DNA of 64,000 bases from Stigmatella ashevillena (GTDB lineage: Bacteria; Myxococcota; Myxococcia; Myxococcales; Myxococcaceae), in the NCBI RefSeq assembly GCF_028368975.1, contig NZ_JAQNDM010000002.1:6690425-6754424 (forward strand). The letters run 5' to 3'. Below, piece by piece: positions 52,145 through 61,445 of this stretch. Both the position numbers and the translations under genes were made by a program. Position 1 is the first letter of the stretch, and every line of letters starts with the position of its first letter. Under the pieces are notes generated by a model. That model saw nothing but the letters and a program-made list of their open reading frames with translations. It ran no database searches and was not told where the DNA came from.

Positions 52145-53608
52145 TCAGAGCGCAGGGATCTGCCGGGGCAGCCAGACCTTGAAGCACGTCCCCTGCTCGA
52201 CCGAGGACTCCACGGTGATGCGCCCGCCATGGGCCTCGGCAATCCGGCGCGAGAGGTAGAGCCCTAGGCCCATGCCCTCCCGGCCCTGCTTGCGGCCCTT
52301 GCGGAAGGGCTCGAAGAGGGACTCGTGCTCCTCGGGCAGCAGGGGCGGGCCCTTGTCGAGCACCGCCACGGTGACGCCGTCCTTGCGGCCCTGGGCGCTC
52401 AGCTCCACCGGATTGCTCGAGTTGCTGTGCTGCAGTGCATTGGAAAGCAGGATTTCCAGTAGCTGCGTCAGCCGGGTCTCGTCCCACTGGCCTCGGAGGT
52501 CTCCCTCGACGGCGCGGATGAGGGGGCGCTCCGGGTGGACTTTCTGCTGCTCCTCCACGGCCCGCTCCATCGCCGTCTCCAGGGACATGGGGGCGGGGGT
52601 GACGGGCAGGGTGCCAGTCATCCGGGCGCGGATGAAGTCCAGCAGCTCGCGGAGCATCCGGTCCATGCGCTTGGCCGCACCCGTGAGCTGGCGTGCCTGG
52701 CCGGCCTCCAACTTGCCTTCCTGCTGAAGGCTGCTCAGGCCCAGGTGGAGCGACTTCAACGGTGCGCTCAGGTCATTTCCCACCACGCCCAGCAACTGCT
52801 CGCGGAAGGACTCGTCGCGGGCCGCGGCCTCCTGCGCCGCCTTGTGGCCACTGATGTTCCACAGGGCGACCAGCCGCGCCCGGTGGCCGCGGTAGTCCAC
52901 CTCCCGGGCGAGCACCTGGAGGGGCAGCCGCCGGCCATCCCGGCGCAGGGCGACGACTTCATAGGGGGTGTCGGTCCCCTTGCGCACCGCCTCCGCGAAG
53001 ACGGGGCGGGACTCCGGCGCGGTCCAGTTCATCAACTGGTCGCCGATCAGCTCCTCCGGCGTCGAGTCGAAGAGGGAGGCACAGCCGCGGCTCACGTCGA
53101 GCAGCGTGCCCCCGTCGTGGATGATGTACCCGTCGCAGGAGATGTCCACGAGGGCCTTCATGCGCTCCTCGCTCTCGCGCAGCAGGGTGTGCTCCCTCAC
53201 CCGGAGCGTCTCGTCCTGCGCCAGCAGCGTCAGGCCGGACATCAACCCGCCCGCCACCGCGGGCATCAGGGTCACCCGGAGGTGGAGGGCCGCGCCTTCG
53301 GGCGTCGTGCAGGTCAGCGCCACACCGGAGATGACTTCCCCTTGGAGGGCCCGTGCGCACAGCCCCCCGAGGGGCGAGGACAGCGCGGGCCACAACTCAC
53401 CCACCGCCCGGCCCAGTTGAGAGGCCAGCGGCCGTCCCGCCAGCGCCACCAGGGCGTCATTCGCCCACCGCAGGCGCAATTCCCGGTCCAGGAACCCCAG
53501 CGCCCAACCTGGGGCGTTCAGCAATGCGTGGAGGAAGGGTCGCCCCTCATCGGGCCCCGCGGCTGGCAGGAACCCCTCGGGGATGCGGGGAAAGACGGGC
53601 TGCTCCAT
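52145..53608 (-). CDS. PAS-containing histidine kinase homologue with Asn at the phosphoacceptor site
   Basis: The 487-residue soluble protein has two PAS-like domains (LGFLDRELRLRWANDALVAL; YIIHDGGTLLDVSRGCASLF), a HisKA-like helix and a HATPase. The H-box reads REQLLGVVGNDLSAPLKSLH, where the conserved phosphoacceptor histidine is Asn (residue 278, codon AAT at 52775-52777). The ATPase has an N-box (LLSNALQHSNSSNP), a diverged G1 (VLDKGPPLLPEEHESLFEPF, where DxGxG became DKGPP) and a good G2 (GMGLGLYLSRRIAEAHGG). It therefore likely binds ATP poorly and cannot autophosphorylate on the standard residue. It lies between atpH and atpA on the same strand. Confidence 0.9.
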   Translation of the reverse strand: MEQPVFPRIPEGFLPAAGPDEGRPFLHALLNAPGWALGFLDRELRLRWANDALVALAGRPLASQLGRAVGELWPALSSPLGGLCARALQGEVISGVALTCTTPEGAALHLRVTLMPAVAGGLMSGLTLLAQDETLRVREHTLLRESEERMKALVDISCDGYIIHDGGTLLDVSRGCASLFDSTPEELIGDQLMNWTAPESRPVFAEAVRKGTDTPYEVVALRRDGRRLPLQVLAREVDYRGHRARLVALWNISGHKAAQEAAARDESFREQLLGVVGNDLSAPLKSLHLGLSSLQQEGKLEAGQARQLTGAAKRMDRMLRELLDFIRARMTGTLPVTPAPMSLETAMERAVEEQQKVHPERPLIRAVEGDLRGQWDETRLTQLLEILLSNALQHSNSSNPVELSAQGRKDGVTVAVLDKGPPLLPEEHESLFEPFRKGRKQGREGMGLGLYLSRRIAEAHGGRITVESSVEQGTCFKVWLPRQIPAL

Positions 53609-53729
53609 GTGCAGATTGGCCTGGATTCGAGGACTTCGTCAGGGGGACGGACGCAGTATAGCGCCTTCACGTCCCGCTGGAAATACCGGGCTTCCTGGAA
53701 GCACAGGAGTCAAGCTGAACCTGGCAAGT

Positions 53730-53760
53730 AGGGGAGCTACCCGCCAACGGGCACTCCCCT
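53730..53760 (-). terminator. Hairpin downstream of atpH
   Basis: AGGGGAG and CTCCCCT flank an inner CCCG-ccaa-CGGG hairpin, just seven bases beyond the atpH stop. No T tract follows, so it may be a leaky terminator or RNA-stabilising stem between atpH and the kinase homologue. Confidence 0.6.
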
Positions 53761-53767
53761 GGGTTGC

Positions 53768-54313
53768 CTACTGCTGCTTGAGCTGACGGCGCATCTGCTC
53801 CAACTGGGTGCGCAGGCTGCCGTCATAGAGGACGCTGCCCACCTGCGCGGCCACGCCGCCCAGGAGGGCCGGGTCCACCTTCTGCTCGAGGATGACGTCG
53901 CGCTGGGTGGCCTCTTGGAGGTTCTTGCGCAGCTGCTCCAGGGTGCCCGGAGTCAGGGGCGCGGCGCTGGTGACGTGCCCCCGCACCCGGCCGGCGCGCG
54001 TGTCCGCCATGTCCCGGAACACCCGCGAGATGTCCGGCAGATAGATGAGGCGGTTGCGCTCCACCAGCAGCCGCAGGGTGTTGGCCAGGACAGGCTCCAG
54101 GTTGCCCGCCAGTTGGATCAGCGACTCGACCACCTGGGCGCGCTGGGAGCGGCTGTAGGCGGGGTTGAGGAGCACATCCGACAGCTCGGGGCTCTTCTCG
54201 AAGGCCTGGACGAGGCCGGCGAGCTGCGTGGCAACGGCATCGGTGCGCTGCGACTCGGCGGTGACGTCGAGAAGCGCGCGGGCGTAACGGCGGGCAATGG
54301 ACACGTTCACCAT
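53768..54313 (-). CDS. atpH: F1Fo ATP synthase delta subunit
   Basis: The 181-residue subunit has the OSCP/delta N-terminal helices (SIARRYARALLDVTAESQRT, LVQAFEKSPELSDVLLNPAY) and the C-terminal signature with GHVTSAAPLTPGTLEQLRKN, DVILEQKVDPALLGGVAAQV and DGSLRTQLEQMRRQLKQ. It links the F1 head to the peripheral stalk. The ATG at 54313 with AAGG upstream gives a normal family N-terminus (MVNVSIARRYA). No atpF or atpE gene precedes it: the upstream neighbour is a divergent Hsp70 gene, so atpH leads this fragment of the atp gene set. Confidence 0.95.
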   Translation of the reverse strand: MVNVSIARRYARALLDVTAESQRTDAVATQLAGLVQAFEKSPELSDVLLNPAYSRSQRAQVVESLIQLAGNLEPVLANTLRLLVERNRLIYLPDISRVFRDMADTRAGRVRGHVTSAAPLTPGTLEQLRKNLQEATQRDVILEQKVDPALLGGVAAQVGSVLYDGSLRTQLEQMRRQLKQQ

Positions 54314-54494
54314 GGCGGCGGCGGCCTTAACATGGCGCTCACGGCGGGGCAACGGCTGGCCCTTCTTTCCAATGGGATACGTCTCCTCCGCCTCCAGGGA
54401 GGGGGAGGCGCCTGATTCCAAGCAATTCGAGACAGGTAGGACTTGGCGTGGAAAGGAGGACTTCCTAGTTAGGGCTCGGGGGGGCGAACCACTG

Positions 54495-56315
54495 ATGCAA
54501 GAGCCTGTCATTGGGATTGACCTGGGGACCACCAACAGTGCCGTGGCCACGGTAGAGGGAGGCCGGGCGTGTCTCATTCCCTCGCGGGCCGGAGGGCGGC
54601 TGACGCCTTCCATCGTGGGGCTGACCCGGGAGGGTGCGCGGGCGGTGGGGCTGGCCGCGCAGCGGTTGGCGGAGGTTCAGCCGGAGGCGGTGGTGTGGGC
54701 CACCAAGCGCTTCATGGGGCGGCGCTGCACGCCAGAGCTGGTGCAGATGTCCCGGTTGATGGTGCCCTTTCCGCTGATCGCCGGGCCGACGGGGGATGTG
54801 CGCGTGCGCCTGGCGGGAAGGGCGCTGCCCGTCACCCAGGTGGCGGCCATGGTGCTGGGCGAGCTGAAGCTGGATGCGGAGGCGTGCCTGGGCAGGCCGG
54901 TGCGCCGCTGCGTCATCACCGTGCCCGCCCACTATGATGACAACCAGCGCTCGGCCACGCGCGAGGCGGCCGCCATCGCCGGGCTGGAGGTGATGCGGCT
55001 GGTCAACGAGCCCACTGCGGCGGCGCTGGCCTACGGGCTGGCGAGCGGCTTCGAGGGCAACGCGCTGGTGTTCGATCTGGGCGGCGGCACCTTCGATGTG
55101 TCCATCCTGGAAGTGAAGGACGGCGTCTTCGAGGTGAAGGCCACGGGGGGAGATGCTGCGCTCGGGGGAGAGGACTTCGATCAGCGCATCGTGCAGTGGC
55201 TGCTGGCCCAGGTGGAGGAGGGGTTCCGCGAGACGGTGGGCAAGGACGCCGTCTCGATGCGCCGGCTGAAGGTGGCGGCGGAGGCGGCCAAGCGCGAGCT
55301 GACCGAGTACGAGGAGACCCTCATCTCCGTGGGAGACCTGGGGGACCACACCGGACCGGGTACACCGCGGGTGACCGGTGTGGAGACGGTCCTCACGCGC
55401 CGCTTCTTCGAGACGCTCTCCGAGCCGCTGTCCCGCCGCTGCCTGGCGGTGTGTGAGTCGGTGATGCGCGAGGCGAAGATGAGCCCCCAATCGGTGGACG
55501 CGGTGCTGCTGGTGGGGGGCATGACGCGGGTGCCGCTGGTGCGGCGGCTGGTGCAGGACTTCTTTGGCCGCCTGCCCACCACGGAGTTGAATCCGGACGA
55601 GGCCGTGGCGCTGGGGGCGGCGGTGCAGGCCCATGAGCTGGCCACCCAATCCGGCGCCGCGCTGTTGCTGGACGTGGCGGGACAGTCGCTGGGCGTCGGG
55701 GTGCTGGGGGGGCGCGTCAAACGCCTCATCGCCAAGAACACGAACGTGCCGGTGGTGACGCGGCAGATCTTCCTACCAGGCCGCTCAGGACAGGCCGAGG
55801 CCCGTATCCCCATCTACCAGGGAGAGAGCGAGTTCCAGGACGAGAACCACAAGTTGGGCGAGGTGGTGCTGCGCAACCTCCAGGTGGGGTACCGCTCGGA
55901 CATTCAATTGGAGGTGACGTTCACGCTCTCCAGCGAGGGCATGCTCTCCGTGCGCGCGGTGGACCTGAAGACGGGCACGGTGGAGCAGGTGCGCTTGGAG
56001 GCACGCAACAGCCTGCCAGCTCCAGAGGCGCAGAAGCTCTCCCAGGAGCAGGCCCGGTACGCCAGCGTCCAGTCCCAACAGGACGGCCGGCGGGCGGAGG
56101 AGGTGCTGCGGCGGTTGCTGGAGCGGGGCGAGAAGCTGTCGCGGATGCTCCAGCGCACCGCCCAGGAGAGCCCGGGCGTGGAGGCGCGCTTCGCGGTGGG
56201 CACCATGCGCAGCCTGCTCGACCATGGTCGCGTCGCGCTCCAGGAGGGCAACATCGAGCAGTGCGCGCGTGTCGCACGTCAGCTCACCACGGTGCTCACG
56301 GGCCGGCCTGCCTGA
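54495..56315 (+). CDS. Hsp70/DnaK-like chaperone paralogue
   Basis: The 606-residue protein has the full Hsp70 ATPase core: PVIGIDLGTTNSAVATVEGG (phosphate 1), VITVPAHYDDNQRSATREAA, RLVNEPTAAALAYGL, LVFDLGGGTFDVSILEV (phosphate 2) and VLLVGGMTRVPLVRRLVQDF. The substrate-binding part (LLLDVAGQSLGVGVLGGRVK, QVGYRSDIQLEVTFTLSSEG) is diverged from DnaK, where the linker is normally D-V-x-P-L-S-L-G-I. The C-terminal lid is short. No dnaJ or grpE is adjacent. Myxobacteria carry several such Hsp70 paralogues (for example SglK and StkA, which affect motility and polysaccharide). It is divergent from atpH. Confidence 0.92.
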   Translation: MQEPVIGIDLGTTNSAVATVEGGRACLIPSRAGGRLTPSIVGLTREGARAVGLAAQRLAEVQPEAVVWATKRFMGRRCTPELVQMSRLMVPFPLIAGPTGDVRVRLAGRALPVTQVAAMVLGELKLDAEACLGRPVRRCVITVPAHYDDNQRSATREAAAIAGLEVMRLVNEPTAAALAYGLASGFEGNALVFDLGGGTFDVSILEVKDGVFEVKATGGDAALGGEDFDQRIVQWLLAQVEEGFRETVGKDAVSMRRLKVAAEAAKRELTEYEETLISVGDLGDHTGPGTPRVTGVETVLTRRFFETLSEPLSRRCLAVCESVMREAKMSPQSVDAVLLVGGMTRVPLVRRLVQDFFGRLPTTELNPDEAVALGAAVQAHELATQSGAALLLDVAGQSLGVGVLGGRVKRLIAKNTNVPVVTRQIFLPGRSGQAEARIPIYQGESEFQDENHKLGEVVLRNLQVGYRSDIQLEVTFTLSSEGMLSVRAVDLKTGTVEQVRLEARNSLPAPEAQKLSQEQARYASVQSQQDGRRAEEVLRRLLERGEKLSRMLQRTAQESPGVEARFAVGTMRSLLDHGRVALQEGNIEQCARVARQLTTVLTGRPA

Positions 56316-56455
56316 GCCTCCGGCGCGAGACTGTCGGGCACCCATCAGTTGCAGCCGCATCCTGTCATGCCGCGCACGCGAGCGGCGTGTGTCCCTGCAC
56401 AGGGCCTGGGGGGGCGCGTGGCGGTTCTGTTCCGGGCGCCCTACCGAGAAGGCCC

Positions 56456-57622
56456 ATGGGATTGCTCTTCTCACGGGACGAGATTTTCGTGGTCGACGAT
56501 TGTCGGATGACACGTGCGATGGTGTGCGATCACCTCGCCCGCCTGAGATGCGAGCCGGTGCCGCTGGACAGTGGCGCGGCGTGCCTGGAGGCGTTGGAGC
56601 AGCGAGTGCCCTCGATGGTGCTGATGGACCTGCGCATGGAGGGAATGCAGGGGGATGAGGCCTGCCGCCGCGTGAAGGCGCATGCCTCCGGCCGCGGAAT
56701 TCCCGTCGTCATGCTCACCGGCGCCAGCGCTCCGCACGAGGTGATGCTCTGCTCGCGCGCGGGCGCGGATGACTTCCTGCCCAAGCCCGTGGACGCCGAT
56801 GCGCTGACGGCCAAGGTGCTGGCGGTGCGCGCCGCGCGGGAGCATGCTCGGCAGGGGCCTCCGGCGGGCTTTGGCGTGCTGCTGGCGGAAGGCAGCCGCT
56901 CCTTGGGCGCTTTCCTGGGCGGAGCGCTTCAGCACGAGGGCTTCCACGTGCTCGGCACGGCCAATCCGAAGGAGGCGTTGGCGCAGGCCCAGGCGCACGA
57001 GGCGCGGGTGGACAGTCTCGTCATCGATGTGTCGCGCAGCTTCACCTCGGGCGAGGGGATGGCGCTGGCGGCCCGGCTTCGGGAGCTCTGTCCGCGCAAG
57101 CCCATGGTGCTGGTGTCCAGCGTGGAGGAGCCCTCCGAGGTGCACGCGCGGGCACAGGAGCTGTCGGGCGGGCCTTTGCTGGAGCGGCGGCACCTGACGC
57201 CGGGGGTGCTGGTGTCCCGCGTGCTGGAGCGGATCCACCCGGGCTTGGCCTCGGTGCGCGCCGCCGAGCGCGTGCCCCTGTTCTCCGTGGTGGAGTTCGC
57301 CGCGCGCAGTGGCGCCACCCTCACCGGCTTCAGCTCGGACGCCAGTCCCGAGGGACTCTTCGTGCGCACCCTCACCCCGGCCCGTGCGGGAACGCGGTTG
57401 TCCCTGAAGGTGACGCTCGCCGGCCAGCGGACCCCCTCTCAGGTGGAAGCCTGGGTGGCCTGGTCCAACCCCTTGCGGCGGGGCTCGGCCTTCCAGTCCT
57501 CCGTGGGCATGGGGCTGCGCCTGGAGCGCGTGGACACGCACATGGCCATGCAGCTCCAGCGCTTCGTGCCCCGGGCTCACGGATTTTCACTCGCCTCTCC
57601 CCGGCGTCCCTCAACTTTCTGA
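56456..57622 (+). CDS. Two-REC / PilZ-like response regulator
   Basis: The 388-residue protein has a complete N-terminal receiver: IFVVDDCRMTRAMV, MVLMDLRMEGMQ (phosphoacceptor Asp), PVVMLTGASAP (Thr) and DDFLPKPVD (Lys). A second receiver-like domain follows (VLLAEGSRSLGAFLGGAL, VDSLVIDVSRSF, PMVLVSSVEEP) with a degenerate acidic pocket. The C-terminus looks like a PilZ-type domain (RVPLFSVVEFAARSG, FSSDASPEGLFVRTLTPARA, GTRLSLKVTLAGQ). PilZ domains bind cyclic di-GMP, but the usual R-x-x-x-R motif is only weakly matched. GAGAAGG precedes the ATG at 56456. The protein may couple phosphorylation to c-di-GMP or to motility. Confidence 0.88.
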   Translation: MGLLFSRDEIFVVDDCRMTRAMVCDHLARLRCEPVPLDSGAACLEALEQRVPSMVLMDLRMEGMQGDEACRRVKAHASGRGIPVVMLTGASAPHEVMLCSRAGADDFLPKPVDADALTAKVLAVRAAREHARQGPPAGFGVLLAEGSRSLGAFLGGALQHEGFHVLGTANPKEALAQAQAHEARVDSLVIDVSRSFTSGEGMALAARLRELCPRKPMVLVSSVEEPSEVHARAQELSGGPLLERRHLTPGVLVSRVLERIHPGLASVRAAERVPLFSVVEFAARSGATLTGFSSDASPEGLFVRTLTPARAGTRLSLKVTLAGQRTPSQVEAWVAWSNPLRRGSAFQSSVGMGLRLERVDTHMAMQLQRFVPRAHGFSLASPRRPSTF

Positions 57623-57758
57623 GAGCCCCAAGGGGGCTTAACTCCCCGTAATTTCAAGCGGTCCTTGCTGGCATGCGCATGGCAGGGACTCCTCGCGCGG
57701 CGAGAGCCTTCTTTGGTTCCAGAGGGGCTCCGTTGGGCCGAAGCGCTTGGGAGGATGC

Positions 57759-59876
57759 ATGAAGTGGACATGGGGAAGCTTCGGACTGGCTCTGGCCGCC
57801 GTGGGGTGTGGTGGGGGCGAGGGCGACTGGGAGCAGCCGGCGAACCAGCCGGTGCGCAGCGAAGCGCGGCTGGAGGGCTTCGCCGGGTGTTCGGAGCTCG
57901 AGTCCTATATCGAGGACACCGCCGTCCTCGACATGCGCACCCAACTGAGCTGGCAGCGGCGTTGGCGGGGCGGCGGGATTGGCGGCGCCATCCCGGACGA
58001 CATGAACACCGGAGAGCCTCCGATGGCCAACCCGGGGGCGCCTGAGTCGGGCGGGGGCTCCGCGGACGGTCCGGCCGACCACACCGACACCAACAATCAG
58101 GTGAAGGGGGTGGACGAGGCGGACTTCGTGAAGAACGACGGGACGCGCATCTTCGTCATCTCCGGCCAGAAGTTGTACGTGCACAAGTCCTGGCCTGCGG
58201 CGTCCTTGCAGGCGCTGGGCAGCCTCTCCCTGGAAGGCTATCCGCGGGAGATGTTCCTCACGGATCAGAACCGGGTCATCGTCTTCTCCGGCGTCACCGT
58301 GGCCGCGGAGGACTCCGGGGGGAACTCGGGAGTCAAGGCCTCGGATCCGGACGGCGCGGACGTCGCACCCTGCTCGCCGATGGGCTGCGGGGGCTACGGC
58401 GCGAACGCGACGAAGGTGACGGTGGTGGACGTGGCGGATCCCGCCTCTCCCCGGATCGTGGATGAGCTGTACCTGCCGGGATTCTATGCCCAGGCGCGCC
58501 GCTCGGACGGGACGGTGCGGATGCTGCTCAACGAGACCTTCCGCTGGCCCGAGGGCGTGCGCTGGTATCTGGAGGGTTCATCCTCGACCAGCGAGAGGAA
58601 ATGGAAGAAGGCGCTTCAGGAGCTGATGAACAAGAACGAGGCCCTCATCCGCGAGCAGACGCTGGCGCAGTGGCTGCCGAGCGGCTGGCGCAAGGCCCCG
58701 GATGGCTCGAAGGTGGAGGTGCAGTACGACTGCCAGAGCTTCTACCGCAGCAACGCGCCCACCCAGTTGGGCTTCGTCACCGTGGCCACGCTCAGCCTGG
58801 AGGGCAACAACACCCTTGGCCTGAGCAACACCCACCTGGTGGCGCCTCCCGGGGAGCTGTACGCCTCCAAGGACGCGCTCTACCTGGCCAACAGCCATTG
58901 GTGGTGGTGGCCGGAGAATGGCCAGAAGAGCTACTCGTACCTGCACAAGTTCGACCTCCGCCAGCCGGGCGAGGCCCGCTACGTGGGCAGCGGCGTGGTG
59001 GAAGGCACCCTGCTCAACCAGTTCAGCATGGACGAGCACGAGGGCGTGCTCCGGGTGGCCACCACCCTGTCCACGCTGGAGATGAATGAGAGCACGCCCT
59101 GGGGCACGCAAAAGCTCTCCAGCCGCATCACCACCTTCCGCGAGGAAGAGGGGCTGCTCAAGCAGGTGGGCAAGAGCGAGGAATTGGCGGACGGGGAGCG
59201 CATCTACAGCGCTCGCTTCATGGGCGCCAAGGGCTACGTTGTGACATTCCGGCAAACGGACCCGCTCTTCACCTTTGATCTGTCGGATCCGGTCCACCCG
59301 CGCAAGGTGGGCGAGCTGAAGGTGCCGGGCTTCTCCACCTATATCCACCCGATGGGGGAGACCCACCTGCTGACCATCGGGCAGCACGTGCCGGAGAATC
59401 CCAACGACCCGAGCCCCCGCGGGCTGAAGCTCTCCTTGTTCGACGTGTCGGACATGAGCAAGCCCACGGAGGCTTTCACCCTGCGCGTGGGTTCCTCCTC
59501 GGGCTGGAGCGACGCGGCTTATGATCACAAGGCCTTCAACTTCTTCCCGGCCAAGGGGCTGCTGGCGATTCCCTTCGCGGAATACGTGGCCTCTTCCTCT
59601 GATTATTGGTCTGGATTCCGCAGCGAGCTGCGGGTCTTCCGGGTGAATGCGGCCACGGGCTTCACTCCGGTGGGCGCACTGTCCATGTCGGATCTGTACA
59701 ACGCGAACCCATACAACGGCTGGACGTGGTACTGGAGTCCCACCGTGCGCCGAAGCGTGATGGCGGATGACTATGTCTACGCCATCAGCGACGCGGGGGT
59801 GCGTGTGGCCAACGTGAACACCCTTCAGGTGCCACTGGCGACCGTGCAGTATGAGAGGGAGATCCCTTCTCCGTAG
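57759..59876 (+). CDS. Beta_propel family secreted lipoprotein
   Basis: The 705-residue protein begins with a lipoprotein-type signal (WGSFGLALAAVGCGGGEG). It carries the hallmark of the secreted Beta_propel domain family, TNNQVKGVDEADFVKNDG, then blades such as RIFVISGQKLYVHKSWPAA, TKVTVVDVADPASPRIVDEL, KGYVVTFRQTDPLFTFDLSD and HLLTIGQHVPENPNDPSPRG. Members often anchor to the surface; function is unknown. A run of four tryptophans (NSHWWWWPEN) is notable. GGAGG lies five bases before the ATG at 57759. A strong hairpin terminator follows. Confidence 0.88.
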   Translation: MKWTWGSFGLALAAVGCGGGEGDWEQPANQPVRSEARLEGFAGCSELESYIEDTAVLDMRTQLSWQRRWRGGGIGGAIPDDMNTGEPPMANPGAPESGGGSADGPADHTDTNNQVKGVDEADFVKNDGTRIFVISGQKLYVHKSWPAASLQALGSLSLEGYPREMFLTDQNRVIVFSGVTVAAEDSGGNSGVKASDPDGADVAPCSPMGCGGYGANATKVTVVDVADPASPRIVDELYLPGFYAQARRSDGTVRMLLNETFRWPEGVRWYLEGSSSTSERKWKKALQELMNKNEALIREQTLAQWLPSGWRKAPDGSKVEVQYDCQSFYRSNAPTQLGFVTVATLSLEGNNTLGLSNTHLVAPPGELYASKDALYLANSHWWWWPENGQKSYSYLHKFDLRQPGEARYVGSGVVEGTLLNQFSMDEHEGVLRVATTLSTLEMNESTPWGTQKLSSRITTFREEEGLLKQVGKSEELADGERIYSARFMGAKGYVVTFRQTDPLFTFDLSDPVHPRKVGELKVPGFSTYIHPMGETHLLTIGQHVPENPNDPSPRGLKLSLFDVSDMSKPTEAFTLRVGSSSGWSDAAYDHKAFNFFPAKGLLAIPFAEYVASSSDYWSGFRSELRVFRVNAATGFTPVGALSMSDLYNANPYNGWTWYWSPTVRRSVMADDYVYAISDAGVRVANVNTLQVPLATVQYEREIPSP

Positions 59877-59916
59877 TCTGAATCGCGGCATTTTTCCCTT
59901 CAGTTCGAGGGAACGG

Positions 59917-59949
59917 CGGCCGGCCTGCTCGGGGGATGCAGGCCGGCCG
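59917..59949 (+). terminator. Terminator after the Beta_propel gene (12-bp perfect stem)
   Basis: CGGCCGGCCTGC and GCAGGCCGGCCG form a perfect 12-bp stem with a 9-base loop, about 40 bases after the stop. Downstream is GGCATTTTGGGG, a short T run. It isolates this gene from the MATE gene. Confidence 0.8.
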
Positions 59950-60040
59950 TGGCATTTTGGGGGTCAGAGGAACCTGGGCCGCGGCGTCCTTCCATGACTC
60001 GCGCATTTCGCGTGGGAAGACGCTATAGGCCGGCCCTCCC

Positions 60041-61417
60041 ATGAGCACCTCCGTGAAGTCCCGTCGTGACGAGCTCCGAGAATTGATGCGGCTCGCCGTT
60101 CCCATCGCCATCGCCCAGGGGGGCCAGGCGCTCATGGGCTTGGTCGATACGCTGGTGGTCGCGCGGGCGGGAACCTCGGCGCTGGCCGCCGTGGGGTTGG
60201 CGCACAACCTCTTCTTTGCCATCAGCAGCGTGGGGATTGGGCTGATGATGGGGTTTGATCCGCTGATGTCCCAGGCCATCGGGGCGAAGAACCCAGCCCG
60301 GGCCCGGGCCCTGCTGTGGCAGGGCGCCTGGGCGGCGCTTGCGGTGGGGCTCGTGCTGGGCAGCCTCCTGCTGACGTTGCCCGCCCTGTTGCCGCTGGCG
60401 GGGTATGAGGAGTCCACGCTGGTGGGGACACGCTCCTACCTCAACTGGCGTGCGCCCGCCCTCATCCCGCTGCTCCTCTTTCTCATGTTCCGCGCGTACC
60501 TGCAGTCCGCGGCGAGCCTCCGGCCCCTGGTGGTGGCCACCTTGGTGGCGAATGTCTTCAACCTGGGGGTGGGCATCGTCCTCGTCTTTGGCGGGAGCGT
60601 GTTGCCCGAGGGGTTTGGGCCCCTGCGGCGCATTCCAGCGATGGGGGCCAACGGTTCGGCGGTGGCCACCTTGCTGAGCACCTTGCTGGAGGTGGCCATC
60701 CTGGGACATGCGGTCCGCGCCCTGGGCCGTCCGGACGCGACGCACTCACGTTGGCCGAAGTGGGCAGACCTCTCCCAGGCCGCGCGCGTGGGGCTGCCCA
60801 TTGGACTGCACCTGGCCGCGGAGGTGGGCATCTTCTCGCTCGCGGGCGCGCTGGCCTTCCGGATCAGCCCAGAGAGCATGGGGGCGCACCAGATCGCCAT
60901 CGCCTACGCGAGCCTCTCCTTCACCATCGCCATGGGCATCGGCAACGCGGGCAGCGTGCGCGTGGGCTGGGCCGTGGGGGCGAACAACACGCCCCAGGCG
61001 CGCCGCAGCGGCTTCACCGCGTTCGTGGGGGGCGCGTGCTTCATGGGAATCTCCGGGCTGGTGTTTGCCCTCTTTCCGCAGCAGATGGCCCGGCTGGCGG
61101 GGGCTCCCACGGAGGTGATTCCGCTGGTGGTGCCGCTGCTCATGGTGAGCGCCGTCTTCCAGATCTTCGACGGGGTGCAGGGCGTGGGGGCGGGCGTGCT
61201 CCGGGGAACGGGGGCCACGCGCTTCACCTTCGTGGCCAACATGGTGGCGCACTATGGCGTCGGCCTGCCGCTCTCGCTGTGGTTGGGCTTCGGGCTGGGA
61301 ATGGGCGTGGTGGGAATCTGGTGGGGCCTGAGCGCGGGCCTCATCTGCGTGGCGTTCTCCCTGGTGTGGCGCTTCCACCGGCTCAGCTCGGGCGTCCTGC
61401 GTCCCTTGGAGGCTTGA
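60041..61417 (+). CDS. MATE family multidrug exporter
   Basis: The 458-residue transporter has twelve hydrophobic helices in two halves, as in NorM-type Na+/H+-coupled drug pumps. The N-terminal half shows LMRLAVPIAIAQGGQALMGL followed by VDTLVVARAGTSALAAVGLA (the MATE motif with the helix 1 substrate Asp), and the second half has GLPIGLHLAAEVGIFSLAGA and SMGAHQIAIAYASLSFTIAM. An internal linker (ALGRPDATHSRWPKWADLSQ) joins the halves. Substrate is unknown. It is followed on the opposite strand by the esterase gene. Confidence 0.95.
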   Translation: MSTSVKSRRDELRELMRLAVPIAIAQGGQALMGLVDTLVVARAGTSALAAVGLAHNLFFAISSVGIGLMMGFDPLMSQAIGAKNPARARALLWQGAWAALAVGLVLGSLLLTLPALLPLAGYEESTLVGTRSYLNWRAPALIPLLLFLMFRAYLQSAASLRPLVVATLVANVFNLGVGIVLVFGGSVLPEGFGPLRRIPAMGANGSAVATLLSTLLEVAILGHAVRALGRPDATHSRWPKWADLSQAARVGLPIGLHLAAEVGIFSLAGALAFRISPESMGAHQIAIAYASLSFTIAMGIGNAGSVRVGWAVGANNTPQARRSGFTAFVGGACFMGISGLVFALFPQQMARLAGAPTEVIPLVVPLLMVSAVFQIFDGVQGVGAGVLRGTGATRFTFVANMVAHYGVGLPLSLWLGFGLGMGVVGIWWGLSAGLICVAFSLVWRFHRLSSGVLRPLEA

Positions 61418-61445
61418 GTGGAGGCTTGAGCCAGGGGAGGGCGTC

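Noticed and set aside
54314-54494. Promoter boxes for atpH and the Hsp70 gene
   Set aside because: Some -35/-10-like hexamers exist, but matches are poor and several alternatives score alike; nothing could be supported.
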